A DNA stretch of 64,000 bases from Proteinivorax tanatarense. Its GTDB lineage: Bacteria; Bacillota; Proteinivoracia; Proteinivoracales; Proteinivoracaceae. The position numbers and the translations under genes are program-made. The notes below the pieces were generated by a model. That model worked only from the letters and a program-made list of their open reading frames with translations, was not told the DNA's origin and did not search any database. How positions within the stretch are numbered: position 1 is the stretch's first letter; every line of letters starts with the position of its first letter. Location of the stretch: the NCBI RefSeq assembly GCF_040267685.1, contig NZ_CP158367.1, forward strand, positions 2,852,001-2,916,000. The letters run 5' to 3'. Below, one piece after another: positions 35,671-46,072 of this stretch.

Positions 35671-37194
35671 TTACTCAGCTACACGAACGTCCCATAGTGG
35701 ATGATGTCCACCAGGATGGTTGATAAATCCTTCAAGACCAGCGTTAACACCTGTTCTGTCTTCACCAGTGTTTAGGAACAACCAAGGAGCTTCATCTCTG
35801 ATAATTTCTTGGGCTTCTGCATAAGCTTCTTGTCTTACGTCTTCATCTACTGTAGTTCTACCTATTTCTAGTAGCTCGTCCACTCTATCGTTGCTATAGA
35901 ATGTTCTGTTACCAGCAGCTCCATGCTCTTCTGAGTGGAATACTGAGTATAAACCGTAATCTGGGTCACCAGTTACTGTTACCCAGCCAAGCAGGAACAT
36001 ATCATGATTACCTGCTGCTGTTTCATCAAGGTATGCACCGAATTCCATAGTTTCAATTTCAGCGTCAATACCAATTTGCTCTAACTGGTTTCTAACCATA
36101 ACCGCGATATCTCTTCTAATTCTGTTGTCATTTGTCCAAATAGTTGTGCTAAATCCGTCTTCATAACCAGCTTCTGCCAATAGTTCTTTAGCTTTTTCAA
36201 CATCATGACCATATGGATCTAAGTCTTCATTAGCTCCCCATACTTGTGGTCCTATAGGTCCGGTTGCAATCTCTCCAGAACCTTCCATAACTGAGTCGAT
36301 AATTGAGTCTACGTCAATTGCATAGTTGATAGCTTGACGTACTTTAACATTGTCAAACGGCTCTTTTAAAAGGTTAAAACCTAGATAAGTTGTTGAAAAG
36401 TTAGGATCCACTACTAAATCAACATTGGGATCAGCTTCTAATCTGTCGATGTCAGTAGGAACGATGTCATAAGCGATGTGGATATCGCCAGTTTCTAGCT
36501 CAATTGTTCTGTTGCTGTCTTGAGCAATGTTTCTAAAGGTAATGCGTGGAATGTGTCCACCTTCTCCGCGATAGTCATCGAATTTCACAAGCTCAATTCT
36601 ATCCCCTTGGTCCCAGCTATCGAACATATATGGCCCTGTACCTACAGGGTTTCTAAAGTAGTCGTCACCATGTTCTTCTACCGCTTTTTGGTTAAGGATT
36701 GAAGAAGCTGGATGAGCCAAGTGAGCTAAAATTGGTGCAAAAGGCTCTTTTGTAGCAAATCTGATGGTATAGTCATCAATTACTTCAATGCTTTCAGCAT
36801 CAATTGCTCCAACGATGTGACCAACGTGAGCAGAATCTAGCGCTCTCAATAGAGTAAACTCAACATCGCTAGCTTTAAGCTCCTCTCCGTTGTGGAACAT
36901 AACACCTTCTTCAAGAACAAACTCAAAAGTTAGGTCGTCAATTTGCTCCCATTCTTTAGCTAGACCTGGTTGCAATTCCATGTTTTCATCTTGAGTTATA
37001 AGAGTTTCATAAATCTGTTTTTTAACTCTTGAAGATGGTTGGTCGTTTGTAGCATGTGGGTCAAGTGAATCCGCATCTGAACCTTGAGCTACTACCAGGT
37101 TGTCCAAGTCGCCAAGCTGTCCTTCTCCACCACAGCCAACTAAGGCTACAGATAAAACTAGCACTAGACTTAACAATAAAGCTATTTTCTTCAT
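35671..37194 (-). CDS. oppA: Oligopeptide-binding lipoprotein OppA (copy 2)
   Basis: 507 residues from the ATG at 37194, which has better spacing to GGGGGA than the ATG two codons earlier. Signal peptide and lipobox ALVGC. Shares long blocks with copy 1, such as NLVVAQGSDADSLDPHATND. It appears more GC-rich at third positions than copy 1, which may mean higher expression or a more recent arrival. Confidence 0.93.
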   Translation of the reverse strand: MKKIALLLSLVLVLSVALVGCGGEGQLGDLDNLVVAQGSDADSLDPHATNDQPSSRVKKQIYETLITQDENMELQPGLAKEWEQIDDLTFEFVLEEGVMFHNGEELKASDVEFTLLRALDSAHVGHIVGAIDAESIEVIDDYTIRFATKEPFAPILAHLAHPASSILNQKAVEEHGDDYFRNPVGTGPYMFDSWDQGDRIELVKFDDYRGEGGHIPRITFRNIAQDSNRTIELETGDIHIAYDIVPTDIDRLEADPNVDLVVDPNFSTTYLGFNLLKEPFDNVKVRQAINYAIDVDSIIDSVMEGSGEIATGPIGPQVWGANEDLDPYGHDVEKAKELLAEAGYEDGFSTTIWTNDNRIRRDIAVMVRNQLEQIGIDAEIETMEFGAYLDETAAGNHDMFLLGWVTVTGDPDYGLYSVFHSEEHGAAGNRTFYSNDRVDELLEIGRTTVDEDVRQEAYAEAQEIIRDEAPWLFLNTGEDRTGVNAGLEGFINHPGGHHPLWDVRVAE

Positions 37195-37549
37195 TCTCAT
37201 TTCCCCCTAACAAAATTTTGATTATTTTCTTCCATCATAACAATGGAAACTTTAGACGAAATTATCAGGAAATTATTCCTTTGTGGATTAATTGTAGCAT
37301 AGACTGATACTTTTAAAAGGTTTTTAACCTATTTATCATTTACAATTCATTATTTTGTAACATAGGTGCGACCAAGGTAATGTTGTTGTATTTCTTGCAA
37401 AAATTTGCACTTGTGCAATAACGTGTGCAGTTCCTTCACTTTCTGTGTTTTTCAAATTCAATTTTCTAGTTCATAATTAAATTAATGTCTTATTGTTCCA
37501 TTTTGGGCGATTTCAATTACACAGGTATAACAAAGTTGTTAAGTAGACC

Positions 37550-37591
37550 AAAGAAAGCGTAACCATTAATTGAAATGGTTACGCTTTCTTT
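37550..37591 (-). terminator. Terminator after the SecB-like gene
   Basis: A perfect 18-bp stem (37550-37567 with 37574-37591), 6-nt loop. The rest of the 37201-37549 gap is AT-rich and presumably holds the opp copy-2 promoter; nothing else seen. Confidence 0.85.
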
Positions 37592-37612
37592 AAGTTAAAT
37601 TGTCATAATCCT

Positions 37613-38086
37613 TTAATGATATTCGTTAGATTTGTCCCCTTTTGTTTTACTTTCTTTTGTAAATGGCGGGGTTACTGTAGGTAAAGTGTTTGAATTTACA
37701 TTAGTAATATTGGAAATAAGTAATGAAGTTTGATGTGTAGCGGGAGCTAAAAGTTGCACCTTTCTATTTTCAACTTCAACTTCCAGTTGTTCTTTTATGC
37801 TTTCACTTTGATCAGACAACTTATTGAGAGCATAAAAAACGCTGATAGATACTTCTATTGTGTATATTCCCGCTGGCATGAAATATTTTTTGCGAACAAA
37901 TTCTATCTCTACCCCATTCTTACCTAAACTTTTCCACTTATAATTATCGTTAATTTGAGGAACTAATCTAGTTTTTCCTTCCTTTATTTCCATGGCTAAG
38001 TTCTTTTCTAAACCTACATCATTATATTGTACTTTATTTAGTTTTACTTTAAAGCTTTTTTCGTTAATTAAGTGTTTAATAGGCAT
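37613..38086 (-). CDS. Possible SecB-like chaperone-fold protein
   Basis: 157 residues: an N-terminal beta-rich half (KVKLNKVQYNDVGL, KNGVEIEFVRKK, GIYTIEVSISVFYAL) and a C-terminal half ending LLAPATHQTSLLISNIT...LPTVTPPF. SecB proteins have the same order of four strands, a helix preceded by a Pro-rich crossing, and a closing L-P-x-x-x-P-x-F motif. The last ~15 residues are charged and probably disordered. The SecB assignment is tentative; SecB is otherwise rare in Gram-positives except as toxin-antitoxin chaperones, and no TA genes are here. Confidence 0.4.
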   Translation of the reverse strand: MPIKHLINEKSFKVKLNKVQYNDVGLEKNLAMEIKEGKTRLVPQINDNYKWKSLGKNGVEIEFVRKKYFMPAGIYTIEVSISVFYALNKLSDQSESIKEQLEVEVENRKVQLLAPATHQTSLLISNITNVNSNTLPTVTPPFTKESKTKGDKSNEYH

Positions 38087-38234
38087 ACACTCCCCTGGTT
38101 TTTTAAAGATTTTTTTAAGCTACATTTAACATGCCTATACTTTAGGCAGTAATACCACTTAAACTTTAGAGATAGATAATTTAGAGAAACAATATTTTTC
38201 ATTACTCCTTTTTAAATTCTATTTGTCTAGTAAT

Positions 38235-38540
38235 TTATCTATATTCTTTACTTAACCTTGCACTGATTTTTTCTGATTCTATTTCCTCGATTTCTATATA
38301 TAAGTCAAAAATTATAACTGCCAATCCTGCTGTTATCATTGTAATAGTTATACCCGTAAATAATGGAGTATAAGTACCTAATATAAGCTGAAATAGCCCC
38401 GTTAAAATAAATACTATTCCACCAGCAATTTTAGTTTTACCCCAAATCTGACCGCTAAAGTAATAATTTAGCATTATAAAAAACAGTCCCAAAAAAAATC
38501 CCATAGCTGATATAATCAGATCACTGATAATCGTAGCCAT
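38235..38540 (-). CDS. Small membrane protein, paralogue of the next gene
   Basis: 101 residues, three predicted helices. Begins MATIISDLIISAMGFFLGLFFIMLNYYF and ends in a charged cytosolic tail (EIEEIESEKISARLSKEYR). GGAGGGTG precedes the ATG. Related to 38624-38902 in its first ~60 residues. Function unknown. Confidence 0.6.
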   Translation of the reverse strand: MATIISDLIISAMGFFLGLFFIMLNYYFSGQIWGKTKIAGGIVFILTGLFQLILGTYTPLFTGITITMITAGLAVIIFDLYIEIEEIESEKISARLSKEYR

Positions 38541-38623
38541 ACAACACCCTCCTTACCCATATGGTCCTGAACACACAGGACTCAATTTTAAAATTATAAC
38601 CCTATTCTTCTATAAACCATTAG

Positions 38624-38902
38624 TTATGTTTCAACCCTTTGCTTCAACTTTGCCAGGGTTATGGTATTGATTAAAACAGCAGTTATTCCTACTAAAATAT
38701 AAGAAATAGATATATAACTAAACAAACTTTGGCTCATCCCTGAAAACACTGAAAAGAATCCTACTCCTACAAAAACTACTCCCCCTAAATAGGCTGCTGT
38801 TACACGCAACTTCCCATTAAATTCTACTGCTAGTAATATCAAAAACAAACCTACGAAAAATCCCATAGCTAAAATTAAAAAGTCTATTATTATGCTATTC
38901 AA
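38624..38902 (-). CDS. Small membrane protein, paralogue of the previous gene
   Basis: 92 residues, three predicted helices; IIIDFLILAMGFFVGLFLILLAVEFNG lines up with the neighbour's N-terminus, then GGVVFVGVGFFSVFSG with GGIVFILTGLFQLILG. A tandem duplicate upstream of which lies the S9 peptidase gene on the same strand. Function unknown. Confidence 0.6.
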   Translation of the reverse strand: MNSIIIDFLILAMGFFVGLFLILLAVEFNGKLRVTAAYLGGVVFVGVGFFSVFSGMSQSLFSYISISYILVGITAVLINTITLAKLKQRVET

Positions 38903-38928
38903 AAAAACTCCTCCTAATGAAAGTTATT

Positions 38929-40932
38929 CTACTTTAAGTACTTATCAAACCATTGAGTAATTTCTGTTAGCCTTTTTACCCGCTGTTGTGGTCTTCCACC
39001 TCTACTGAGCTCATGGTTTTCACCTTTAAACAGGCATAGTCTTGATTCCACTCCATGATACTTTAAGGCGGTAAACATTTGCAAGGCTTCAGGGGTCCAA
39101 CAGCGATAGTCCTCATCAGAGTGGATAAACAGGGTAGGAGTGTTAACCTTGTTAGCATATTTCAAGGGAGAGTGGAACCATACTTTTTCAATATTGTCCC
39201 AAGGAGTTGCAGCCATTTGATCCTCTTCAAAAAAGTACCCTATATCTGTTGTATACCCCATGGAAATCCAGTTTGAGATGCTACGCTGTGACACAGCCGC
39301 TTTGAACCTATCAGTATGCCCTATTATCCAATTGGTCATAAACCCTCCATAAGAACCTCCTGTCACTCCAACCCTTTCTTTATCTATTCCGTCATATTTT
39401 TTGAAGACTACATCGGTAAAAGCCATTAAGTCATCAAAGTCAATGGTTCCATATTTACCTCTTATATCGGCAAAGCTATTGCCCTTGCCATCACTACCCC
39501 GTGGATTGCAAAAAAACACATAATAACCCTGCCCTGCCCAATACTGCATCTCATGATAAAACACTTCTCCATAAACAGTCTTTGGACCTCCATGGATATT
39601 TAATATAGCAGGGTATTTTTTATCTTTTTCGATATTTGTAGGTTTCATAACCCATCCATCTACTGCTTTCCCCGCTGGTGTTTTTACAGTCAAAGGTTCT
39701 AGACTAGAGATTTTTCTTTCTTTTTGCACCCAATCATTAAAGCTGGTTATTTGTTTTTCTTTATCCTTCTGCAATAGATAGAGCTCTTGAAGCTTTAGTT
39801 TCCTTAGCCCCGAAAAGATGATTTTTCCTCCCTTTACATCATAGCTATCCACCGATCCCTTTTCTCTAGTTATCTTTTGGATCTTACCTGTTACATCTAT
39901 ACGATTAATATATGAGCTATCATCTTCTGTAGTTATAAAGTATAAATGTTCTCCATCCAACTTTACTTGTTCTCCGCCGCCCCTTCTACAATCAGAACCC
40001 ACAGAGTTCCATGTACTGCAATCAAAATCTGGGGTTAAAAGCTGCTTTTTGCCGCTATCAGCTTCCATCAAGTAGAATCTGCTATTTTCGTTAATGCCAT
40101 ATCTTTTCATGTCACTACCTAGGCATAGCAACTTATTATTTTGAATAAAGTGGGCATCAGCATAAGTAAATTCTTTCTCTGGCGATATTCTCTTTAAGGA
40201 TAAGCTCTGGGTATTTAAGATATAAATTGTGTTTGTCATTTCCATTTTACTTTCAAAAAAACTGCCTATAACTATAGCTTTACTTTTGTCGTTGTTAAAT
40301 CTAACTTTTTCCACCTGCATTTTTTCTTTTGTTATTGGTTCCCATTGTCCAGTGGCTATGTTGTAAGAAAATAGCCTATTTCTATTACCATTTGTAAAAC
40401 CCTCTCCATTAAACCAATAAGGGATTTCATCTATAACTTGATAATCCCGCTCTTTTTTTCTTCTTTTTAGCTCCTTTTCTTTTTCCTCACCTTGCAAGGA
40501 GCCTAAAACAGGAAAATTACTATTTATATTAGCAGTAAATAAGAACTGATTATTATTAACTTCCTTTATACTAGTTACTGAAAAAGGTAGCCGAAACGCT
40601 TCTTGGGCCTCTCCACCGTAAATACCTATCCTGTAAAAGACCGTTAACTCTTCTCCTTCTTTTTGCTTTTTCTTATCCTTTTCATCTCTTAGACCAGCAA
40701 AAAGAACATGCTCACTGTCATCCAACCAAATAAAGCTTCCTTCTTTATCAAAGGTTGTAAGTTGAAAACAGCTGTTATCTTCCACTTTATAAACCCATAA
40801 ATTAGATTTATAGCTATTATCCTCTACATTTCCTTGGTGCACTACAAAACAAGCATACTTTCCATTAGGGCTAAATTGAACATCAGATAAAAGCTTAAAC
40901 TTAGCAAAATCATCGATTTGTATATTTTTCAA
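38929..40932 (-). CDS. Prolyl oligopeptidase family (S9) acylaminoacyl-type peptidase
   Basis: A 667-residue peptidase with an N-terminal seven-bladed beta-propeller and a C-terminal alpha/beta hydrolase domain (from about 410). The nucleophile is in TGGSYGGFMTNW, Asp in HSDEDYRCW and His in GENHELSRGG; NIHGGPKTVYG forms the oxyanion region. No signal peptide, so cytosolic degradation of imported peptides is likely. I choose TTG 40932 (MKNIQIDDF), 8 nt after AAGGAGG, over a TTG 30 nt earlier that has no ribosome site. Confidence 0.93.
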   Translation of the reverse strand: MKNIQIDDFAKFKLLSDVQFSPNGKYACFVVHQGNVEDNSYKSNLWVYKVEDNSCFQLTTFDKEGSFIWLDDSEHVLFAGLRDEKDKKKQKEGEELTVFYRIGIYGGEAQEAFRLPFSVTSIKEVNNNQFLFTANINSNFPVLGSLQGEEKEKELKRRKKERDYQVIDEIPYWFNGEGFTNGNRNRLFSYNIATGQWEPITKEKMQVEKVRFNNDKSKAIVIGSFFESKMEMTNTIYILNTQSLSLKRISPEKEFTYADAHFIQNNKLLCLGSDMKRYGINENSRFYLMEADSGKKQLLTPDFDCSTWNSVGSDCRRGGGEQVKLDGEHLYFITTEDDSSYINRIDVTGKIQKITREKGSVDSYDVKGGKIIFSGLRKLKLQELYLLQKDKEKQITSFNDWVQKERKISSLEPLTVKTPAGKAVDGWVMKPTNIEKDKKYPAILNIHGGPKTVYGEVFYHEMQYWAGQGYYVFFCNPRGSDGKGNSFADIRGKYGTIDFDDLMAFTDVVFKKYDGIDKERVGVTGGSYGGFMTNWIIGHTDRFKAAVSQRSISNWISMGYTTDIGYFFEEDQMAATPWDNIEKVWFHSPLKYANKVNTPTLFIHSDEDYRCWTPEALQMFTALKYHGVESRLCLFKGENHELSRGGRPQQRVKRLTEITQWFDKYLK

Positions 40933-41055
40933 TTTTTCCGCCTCCTTTTTCTTACTAGTCAATTAGCCATTGAATGTATAAAACCCTTTTATTTTTAATT
41001 AATTTTTATAAATAAAGTATTTATCAGGCTCATAGCAGTTGTATTGTATAAAAAA

Positions 41056-41096
41056 GCTGTCTCAAAACAAGATCAGTTCTCCTGTTTTAAGACAGC
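41056..41096 (-). terminator. Terminator after the DEAD-box helicase gene
   Basis: 14-bp stem (41056-41069 with 41083-41096) with one mismatch, followed by TTTTTATAC on the minus strand. Its CTGTCT/AGACAG core recurs in the hairpins at 15211-15242 and 50981-51014. Confidence 0.8.
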
Positions 41097-41104
41097 CCTA
41101 CATT

Positions 41105-42364
41105 TTATTTTTTTCTATACTTTTTATTTATACTTTTTTTGTTTTTAGACTTTTTCTTGCTAAGTCTTTTAATACTGCTTTTTGTTTTATTTTTTTTGCT
41201 CTTACTTTGAGGTGATATTAAAGACGGTTTCTCCGCTATAAAGTCTCCTCGATTGGTAAAAGCCTTAACTTTTGGCAAAGTCAACTTTATACTTTTTTCT
41301 ATATACTCCAGTCTTTTCTTGTCTTTCGGTGTGACAAAAGTAACTACAGTCCCCTGCTCTCCCATTCTACCTGTCCTACCCATTCTATGTATATACCATT
41401 GAGAGTTTTGCGGAACATCATAGTTAAATATATGGGTAACTCCCTCAATATCAAGTCCCCGAGCAGCTAAATCAGTAGCTATTAGAAACTGAGTTTTTAA
41501 GTCTCTGAAATTTTTCATCACTTTTTTTCTCTTAGATTGATTCAACTCCCCATGAAGTTCCTCAGAGTTATAACCTCTTTTGCTAAGCAGTATGTTTAAT
41601 TCTATAGCCCTTTGTTTTGAATGACAAAACACTATACCCATAAAAGGGTGGTTGTCGTCTATATATTTACATAAAGCATCTACTTTTTTAGTTTCCGATG
41701 TTAACACAACTAATTGCTTTATTTCCTCTAAAGTTACTTTATCCCCTTTTATTTTTATTTCTTTAGGGTTAGCCATATGTTTTGACACTAATGCTCTTAT
41801 TTGGCCTGGCATAGTGGCAGAAAAAAGCATAGTTTGCCGACGTTTTTGTGGCATTTGTTTAAGTATAGCCTCCACTTCCTGCATAAAGCCCATATGAAAC
41901 ATTTGATCAGCTTCGTCAAGTACAAGCATAGACATTTTTCCAAAGTTAACTTGTTTTCTAGTTATGTAATCCAACATTCTACCAGGAGTGCCTATTAGCA
42001 GTTGGGCACCCCTTTTTATTTTTTTAAGCTGCCTTTCTGTATCCTGCCCCCCATAGGCAGAAGCAATGTTTATGTCTTTACCTTTAGCTAATAACCTAGC
42101 TTCATCAATTAACTGAGTAACTAGCTCTCTAGTTGGAGCTATAACAACAGCTTGTATATGCGGGTCTTCTTTATCTATTTTCTCAAATAACGGCAAAAGG
42201 AAGGCAAGGGTCTTACCAGTGCCTGTTTGTGCTTGTCCCACTACATCTCTATTTTGCAAAATAAGCGGTATCGCCTTTGCCTGTATTGGTGTCGGCGTTG
42301 TTATTCTCCTTTTTTCTAATGCTTCTATAAGGTTTTTATTTAGTTTGTAGTTTTTAAAATTCAT
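41105..42364 (-). CDS. DEAD-box RNA helicase
   Basis: 419-residue ATP-dependent RNA helicase. Q motif TPTPIQAKAIP, motif I AQTGTGKT, Ia PTRELVTQ, II LDEADQM, III SATMP, V ATDLAARGLDIEGV, VI HRMGRTGRMG. A Lys/Ser-rich basic tail of ~45 residues probably binds RNA, as in cold-shock helicases such as CshA/B. No DbpA-type RNA-binding domain. Confidence 0.93.
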   Translation of the reverse strand: MNFKNYKLNKNLIEALEKRRITTPTPIQAKAIPLILQNRDVVGQAQTGTGKTLAFLLPLFEKIDKEDPHIQAVVIAPTRELVTQLIDEARLLAKGKDINIASAYGGQDTERQLKKIKRGAQLLIGTPGRMLDYITRKQVNFGKMSMLVLDEADQMFHMGFMQEVEAILKQMPQKRRQTMLFSATMPGQIRALVSKHMANPKEIKIKGDKVTLEEIKQLVVLTSETKKVDALCKYIDDNHPFMGIVFCHSKQRAIELNILLSKRGYNSEELHGELNQSKRKKVMKNFRDLKTQFLIATDLAARGLDIEGVTHIFNYDVPQNSQWYIHRMGRTGRMGEQGTVVTFVTPKDKKRLEYIEKSIKLTLPKVKAFTNRGDFIAEKPSLISPQSKSKKNKTKSSIKRLSKKKSKNKKSINKKYRKK

Positions 42365-42485
42365 ACTATCCCCTCTTTATCATAAAAAAATATATTGTTT
42401 TCTTTTAAGTATTATCTGCTTCATATAGCTGTTATATTCTATCACATCGGTGGGTAAAAATGCCAGTAAAATTTTAAATAGATAA

Positions 42486-42519
42486 GAATAAAGAAGGGAT
42501 ATTAGTTCTATCCTTATTC
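42486..42519 (-). terminator. Possible terminator at the MCP 3' end
   Basis: Imperfect stem (AAGGGATA and TATCCTT with outer AATAA/TTATT) overlapping the stop region. Confidence 0.4.
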
Positions 42520-43830
42520 TAGCTTAAAATTATTGATGGCAAGTTGCACTTCATTAGCTAGCTTAGACAGCGTTTCACTTGCGCTTGCTATTTCCTCCAT
42601 AGAAGCTGACTGCTGCTCAGACGCTGTTGCCACCTCTTTTGTGTTAGCAGAATTTTGCTCTGAAACTATTGCAAGGTTATCTATAGCAGATATTACTTCT
42701 TCTTTTTGATCAGTCATTTCTTGGCTATTATCATATATATTCTCGATTGAATCTCTCATATCATCAATAGCAACTGATATCCCATCAAATTTTTCCTTAG
42801 TATTACTTAAGCTTTCTCTTTGGCTTTTTGCTAACCCAGATGTTTGCTCTATTGTTTCAACCGCGGTTTTAGTTAGATTAGTTAGATTCTCTATGACATT
42901 TATTATTTCTTCTGCAGATTTATTAGATTGCTCTGAAAGTTTACGAATTTCCTCCGCTACAACTGAAAACCCTTTTCCCGCTTCTCCCGCTCTTGCTGCC
43001 TCTATTGCAGCATTTAATGCTAAAAGATTTGTTTGAGCAGAAATATCTTTAATTATTTCCGTAGCAACTTCAATTTGCTCCGCACTATTATTAGTATTTG
43101 AAACTAATTCACTTACCCTTTCTGTAGCATCATTACTCTCATTTGTTTTTTCTATTAAATAATTTAAAGATTTATATCCCTCTTCTTTAAGTTTATTCAT
43201 ATCTTTAGTTGAACTATGCAACTCTTTTAAGCTTGTAACATTATCATCAATCAATTTCCCTAAATCATTACTGTTTTTAGCCCCTTTTTCAGTACTTTCG
43301 GCTTGAGTTTGCGATCCAGTCGCTATCTCTTCTATGCTGCTAGTTATTTCCTCAGATGCAGAGGTTGATTGCTGACTTATAGCGCTTAATTCCTCAGATG
43401 AAGAGGAGACCTGCTCTAATGCTTCGGATACGTTTTTTACTGTTGCCGATGTCACATCCAGAAAATTATTAATATAAATGGCTAACCTTCCCACTTCATC
43501 ATGGGTCCTTACATCTATCCTTTTATTCAAATCCAAATCCTTAGCTACATTTTCTATCTTTTTCAAGGGTTTTAGTATAATTATATCTATTTGAAATAAA
43601 AGCATAAAAGTAACTACAATAATATTGATTATAGTGGTTAGATATGAAGCCTCTATGTCGATACTTAAAAAATTACTTAAAAATCTTATAATAAGTTCAG
43701 ATACAAACGGACTTAATAGTAGTGCAAAAACAATACTCATAACAATTTTTAATTTAATACCTATCTTTATAGAACTATTAAAGTTATCCAAAGCACGTAC
43801 AGTTTTACCTCTAAACCCTCCATTTTCCAT
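42514..43830 (-). CDS. Methyl-accepting chemotaxis protein without a large outer sensor
   Basis: 438 residues. Two transmembrane helices (about 28-50 and 62-82) are separated by only ~12 residues. A HAMP domain ([20 protein letters not shown]) and the MCP signalling coiled coil follow. The conserved tip, including [25 protein letters not shown], is intact and should couple to CheA/CheW. With so little extracytoplasmic sequence it probably senses via the membrane or from inside the cell. Ribosome site GGAGGA. Confidence 0.93.
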   Translation of the reverse strand: MENGGFRGKTVRALDNFNSSIKIGIKLKIVMSIVFALLLSPFVSELIIRFLSNFLSIDIEASYLTTIINIIVVTFMLLFQIDIIILKPLKKIENVAKDLDLNKRIDVRTHDEVGRLAIYINNFLDVTSATVKNVSEALEQVSSSSEELSAISQQSTSASEEITSSIEEIATGSQTQAESTEKGAKNSNDLGKLIDDNVTSLKELHSSTKDMNKLKEEGYKSLNYLIEKTNESNDATERVSELVSNTNNSAEQIEVATEIIKDISAQTNLLALNAAIEAARAGEAGKGFSVVAEEIRKLSEQSNKSAEEIINVIENLTNLTKTAVETIEQTSGLAKSQRESLSNTKEKFDGISVAIDDMRDSIENIYDNSQEMTDQKEEVISAIDNLAIVSEQNSANTKEVATASEQQSASMEEIASASETLSKLANEVQLAINNFKLE

Positions 43831-44030
43831 GGTTTACGTCCTCCTCTTTTGGTTATGGTTATAGCCTCGCTACTATTCCGTCTAGAACCCCCTTTTTTAA
43901 GGTAAATTTATATACAATTCCCTATTTTACTACAATATTCCACATAATCATTGAATTCTCCTTTTTTTTTTACGATTTTATTACATTTTTCTAGATAATT
44001 CGATTCTATTCGACATTTTTCATAAAAAAA

Positions 44031-44054
44031 TTAGACCCTAGGTATAGAGTCTAA
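44031..44054 (-). terminator. Terminator after the GGDEF-EAL gene
   Basis: TTAGAC(C) with G(A)GTCTAA, 8-bp imperfect stem, followed on the minus strand by seven T. Confidence 0.65.
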
Positions 44055-44074
44055 CTTTTGAACTATTTAATTGC

Positions 44075-46072
44075 TTAGTCAAGGAATTTTTCTAATTGGT
44101 TGACAGATAAAGGTTTGCTAAATAAATATCCCTGCCCTTTAGGGCACTCTAAAGATTTAAGTTTATCAAGCTGTTCAGTTGTTTCAATTCCTTCTGCTAC
44201 TACACCATAACTAAAATTTTTCGCTAAATATAATATTGATTTAATGATAACCTCATCTTTTGGACTTTCTTCCAGTCTGCTTATAAAGCTCCTATCAAGC
44301 TTAATTTGGTCTATGGGCAGGTTTTTAAGATGTGTCATGGAAGAATATCCAGTACCAAAATCGTCTAAAGCTATTTTTACGCCCAAAGCTTTCATTTTAT
44401 TTAATCTGGCAATAACTTCGTCCAAATTAGCAATAACGGCAGTTTCTGTTATCTCTAAAGTTATTTGACTAAGGTCTAAGCTCTCTTTATAGGAAGTTAA
44501 TAAATCCCCTAATTCTTTTACCTTTGCATCACTATTTAGCGTAGTGCTTGAAAGGTTTATCGAAACATCTAAAGCTATATTTTGCTTTTTCCAAATTAAC
44601 TTTTGGTTTAAGGCAGATTCTACTACCCATTTTTCGATATCGTATATTTGTCCTGTCTTTTCCGCTAAAGGTATAAATTTGGCTGGGGATATAAATCCTT
44701 CATCTGGATGTATCCACCTTAGAAGGGCTTCTACACCAGTAGTTTTGCCACTTTTTAAGCAAAGCTGGGGTTGGTAAAACAGGGAAAACTGTTCTTTTTC
44801 AATGGCATGTTGAAGTTGACTAGCCAGTTTTACATAGTTGAGGTTTTTTTCCTCTGTTTCTTCTGTATAAAAAACACCTTTATCTTTTCCTGTCTCTTTT
44901 GCAAAATACATTGCTATTTCAGCGTTTCTAAGCATATCTTCTGACGATTTACAGTGGTCAGGATACAACGCTCCTCCCATACTAACAGAGACAAAAAAAT
45001 CGTAATTTTCCATTTCCCACCTTTTTCTAATTAAATCTTTAATCTTCCTTGCTTTAGAGATAACTTCAGTTTTACCTTTAACATCTTGTAATAAAATTGC
45101 AAACTCATCTCCATCAAGCCTGGCAAGAACGTTAGGAGCTTTGATTACACTTTCCAGCTCACTAGCTATTTTTTTTAAAAACTGATTGCCAAAACTATAT
45201 CCTAAGCTATCATTGATGTATTTAAAGTTATCAATGTCGATGTGTAAAAGAGCTAGTTTTAAATTTTCTTTAGGTGATATTTTATCAATAATTTCTTTAA
45301 GTTTCGAACGATTTGGCAAACCTGTCAGTTGATCATAGTATGCCATATACTTTAGTTTTTTTTCCGACGCTTTTCTAAAAGTTAAATCAGTACCAATTAG
45401 CACATACTGGCTATCCTTTCCTCTAATTACATTGGCGTTCCATAAAATATCTATCTTTTGGCCATTTTTATCTATATTTTGGGTCTCAAAGTTGTTAACT
45501 TCTCTTCCTCTATCTAAATTTTTACACACTCTTACTATACTATCTCTATTTTTTTTAGGGAATATATAATTTATCCATTTTTCCCCTTCTAACTCTTCCT
45601 GCTTATAACCCAATATTTTTTCTCCAAAAGGATTAAGTTTCTTTAGATTTCCATTTTCATCACTTATTATAATGATTGACTGAACTTGCTCAAAAAAATT
45701 ATCGGTGAAATCTGTTTGGTATTTAACCTCTTCTTGGTACTCCGATAACTGTTGATAAGTTTTATGAAATTCTTTAAATGCCACATGGGCTTTTTGAGAG
45801 GCATCTTGATATAAAGCCACCCTTCTTTTTACCAAAAAATATACCAGTGTTGAGGTAAGTACAACAAAAACTATTCCTCTATGTTCTCCAAGGTAATAAA
45901 AAGCTGAATAATCTTTAACTATTTTATGTAATATAAAATCTGTTACAATAATCCAAGAAATCCCTAAAATCAAAAAAACTAAAGAAATATTCAACGCTTC
46001 AAATTTAGGGTTAATCTTGTGAGGGTTTTGAATATAATAACCATCATTTCTGTTAAAAAGTTTTTTTATCAT
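44075..46072 (-). CDS. Membrane PAS-GGDEF-EAL protein (c-di-GMP turnover)
   Basis: 665 residues: two membrane helices (about 28-48 and 62-80), a coiled coil, a PAS domain (about 115-230), GGDEF (about 245-400) and EAL (about 410-660). The cyclase motif reads DGDEF, which some active cyclases tolerate. EAL residues look complete: EALLRW, the ETAVI Glu, DDFGTGYSS and EGIETTEQ. It could make or, more surely, cleave c-di-GMP in response to the PAS cue. The MCP gene lies just downstream, suggesting a motility link. Confidence 0.92.
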   Translation of the reverse strand: MIKKLFNRNDGYYIQNPHKINPKFEALNISLVFLILGISWIIVTDFILHKIVKDYSAFYYLGEHRGIVFVVLTSTLVYFLVKRRVALYQDASQKAHVAFKEFHKTYQQLSEYQEEVKYQTDFTDNFFEQVQSIIIISDENGNLKKLNPFGEKILGYKQEELEGEKWINYIFPKKNRDSIVRVCKNLDRGREVNNFETQNIDKNGQKIDILWNANVIRGKDSQYVLIGTDLTFRKASEKKLKYMAYYDQLTGLPNRSKLKEIIDKISPKENLKLALLHIDIDNFKYINDSLGYSFGNQFLKKIASELESVIKAPNVLARLDGDEFAILLQDVKGKTEVISKARKIKDLIRKRWEMENYDFFVSVSMGGALYPDHCKSSEDMLRNAEIAMYFAKETGKDKGVFYTEETEEKNLNYVKLASQLQHAIEKEQFSLFYQPQLCLKSGKTTGVEALLRWIHPDEGFISPAKFIPLAEKTGQIYDIEKWVVESALNQKLIWKKQNIALDVSINLSSTTLNSDAKVKELGDLLTSYKESLDLSQITLEITETAVIANLDEVIARLNKMKALGVKIALDDFGTGYSSMTHLKNLPIDQIKLDRSFISRLEESPKDEVIIKSILYLAKNFSYGVVAEGIETTEQLDKLKSLECPKGQGYLFSKPLSVNQLEKFLD

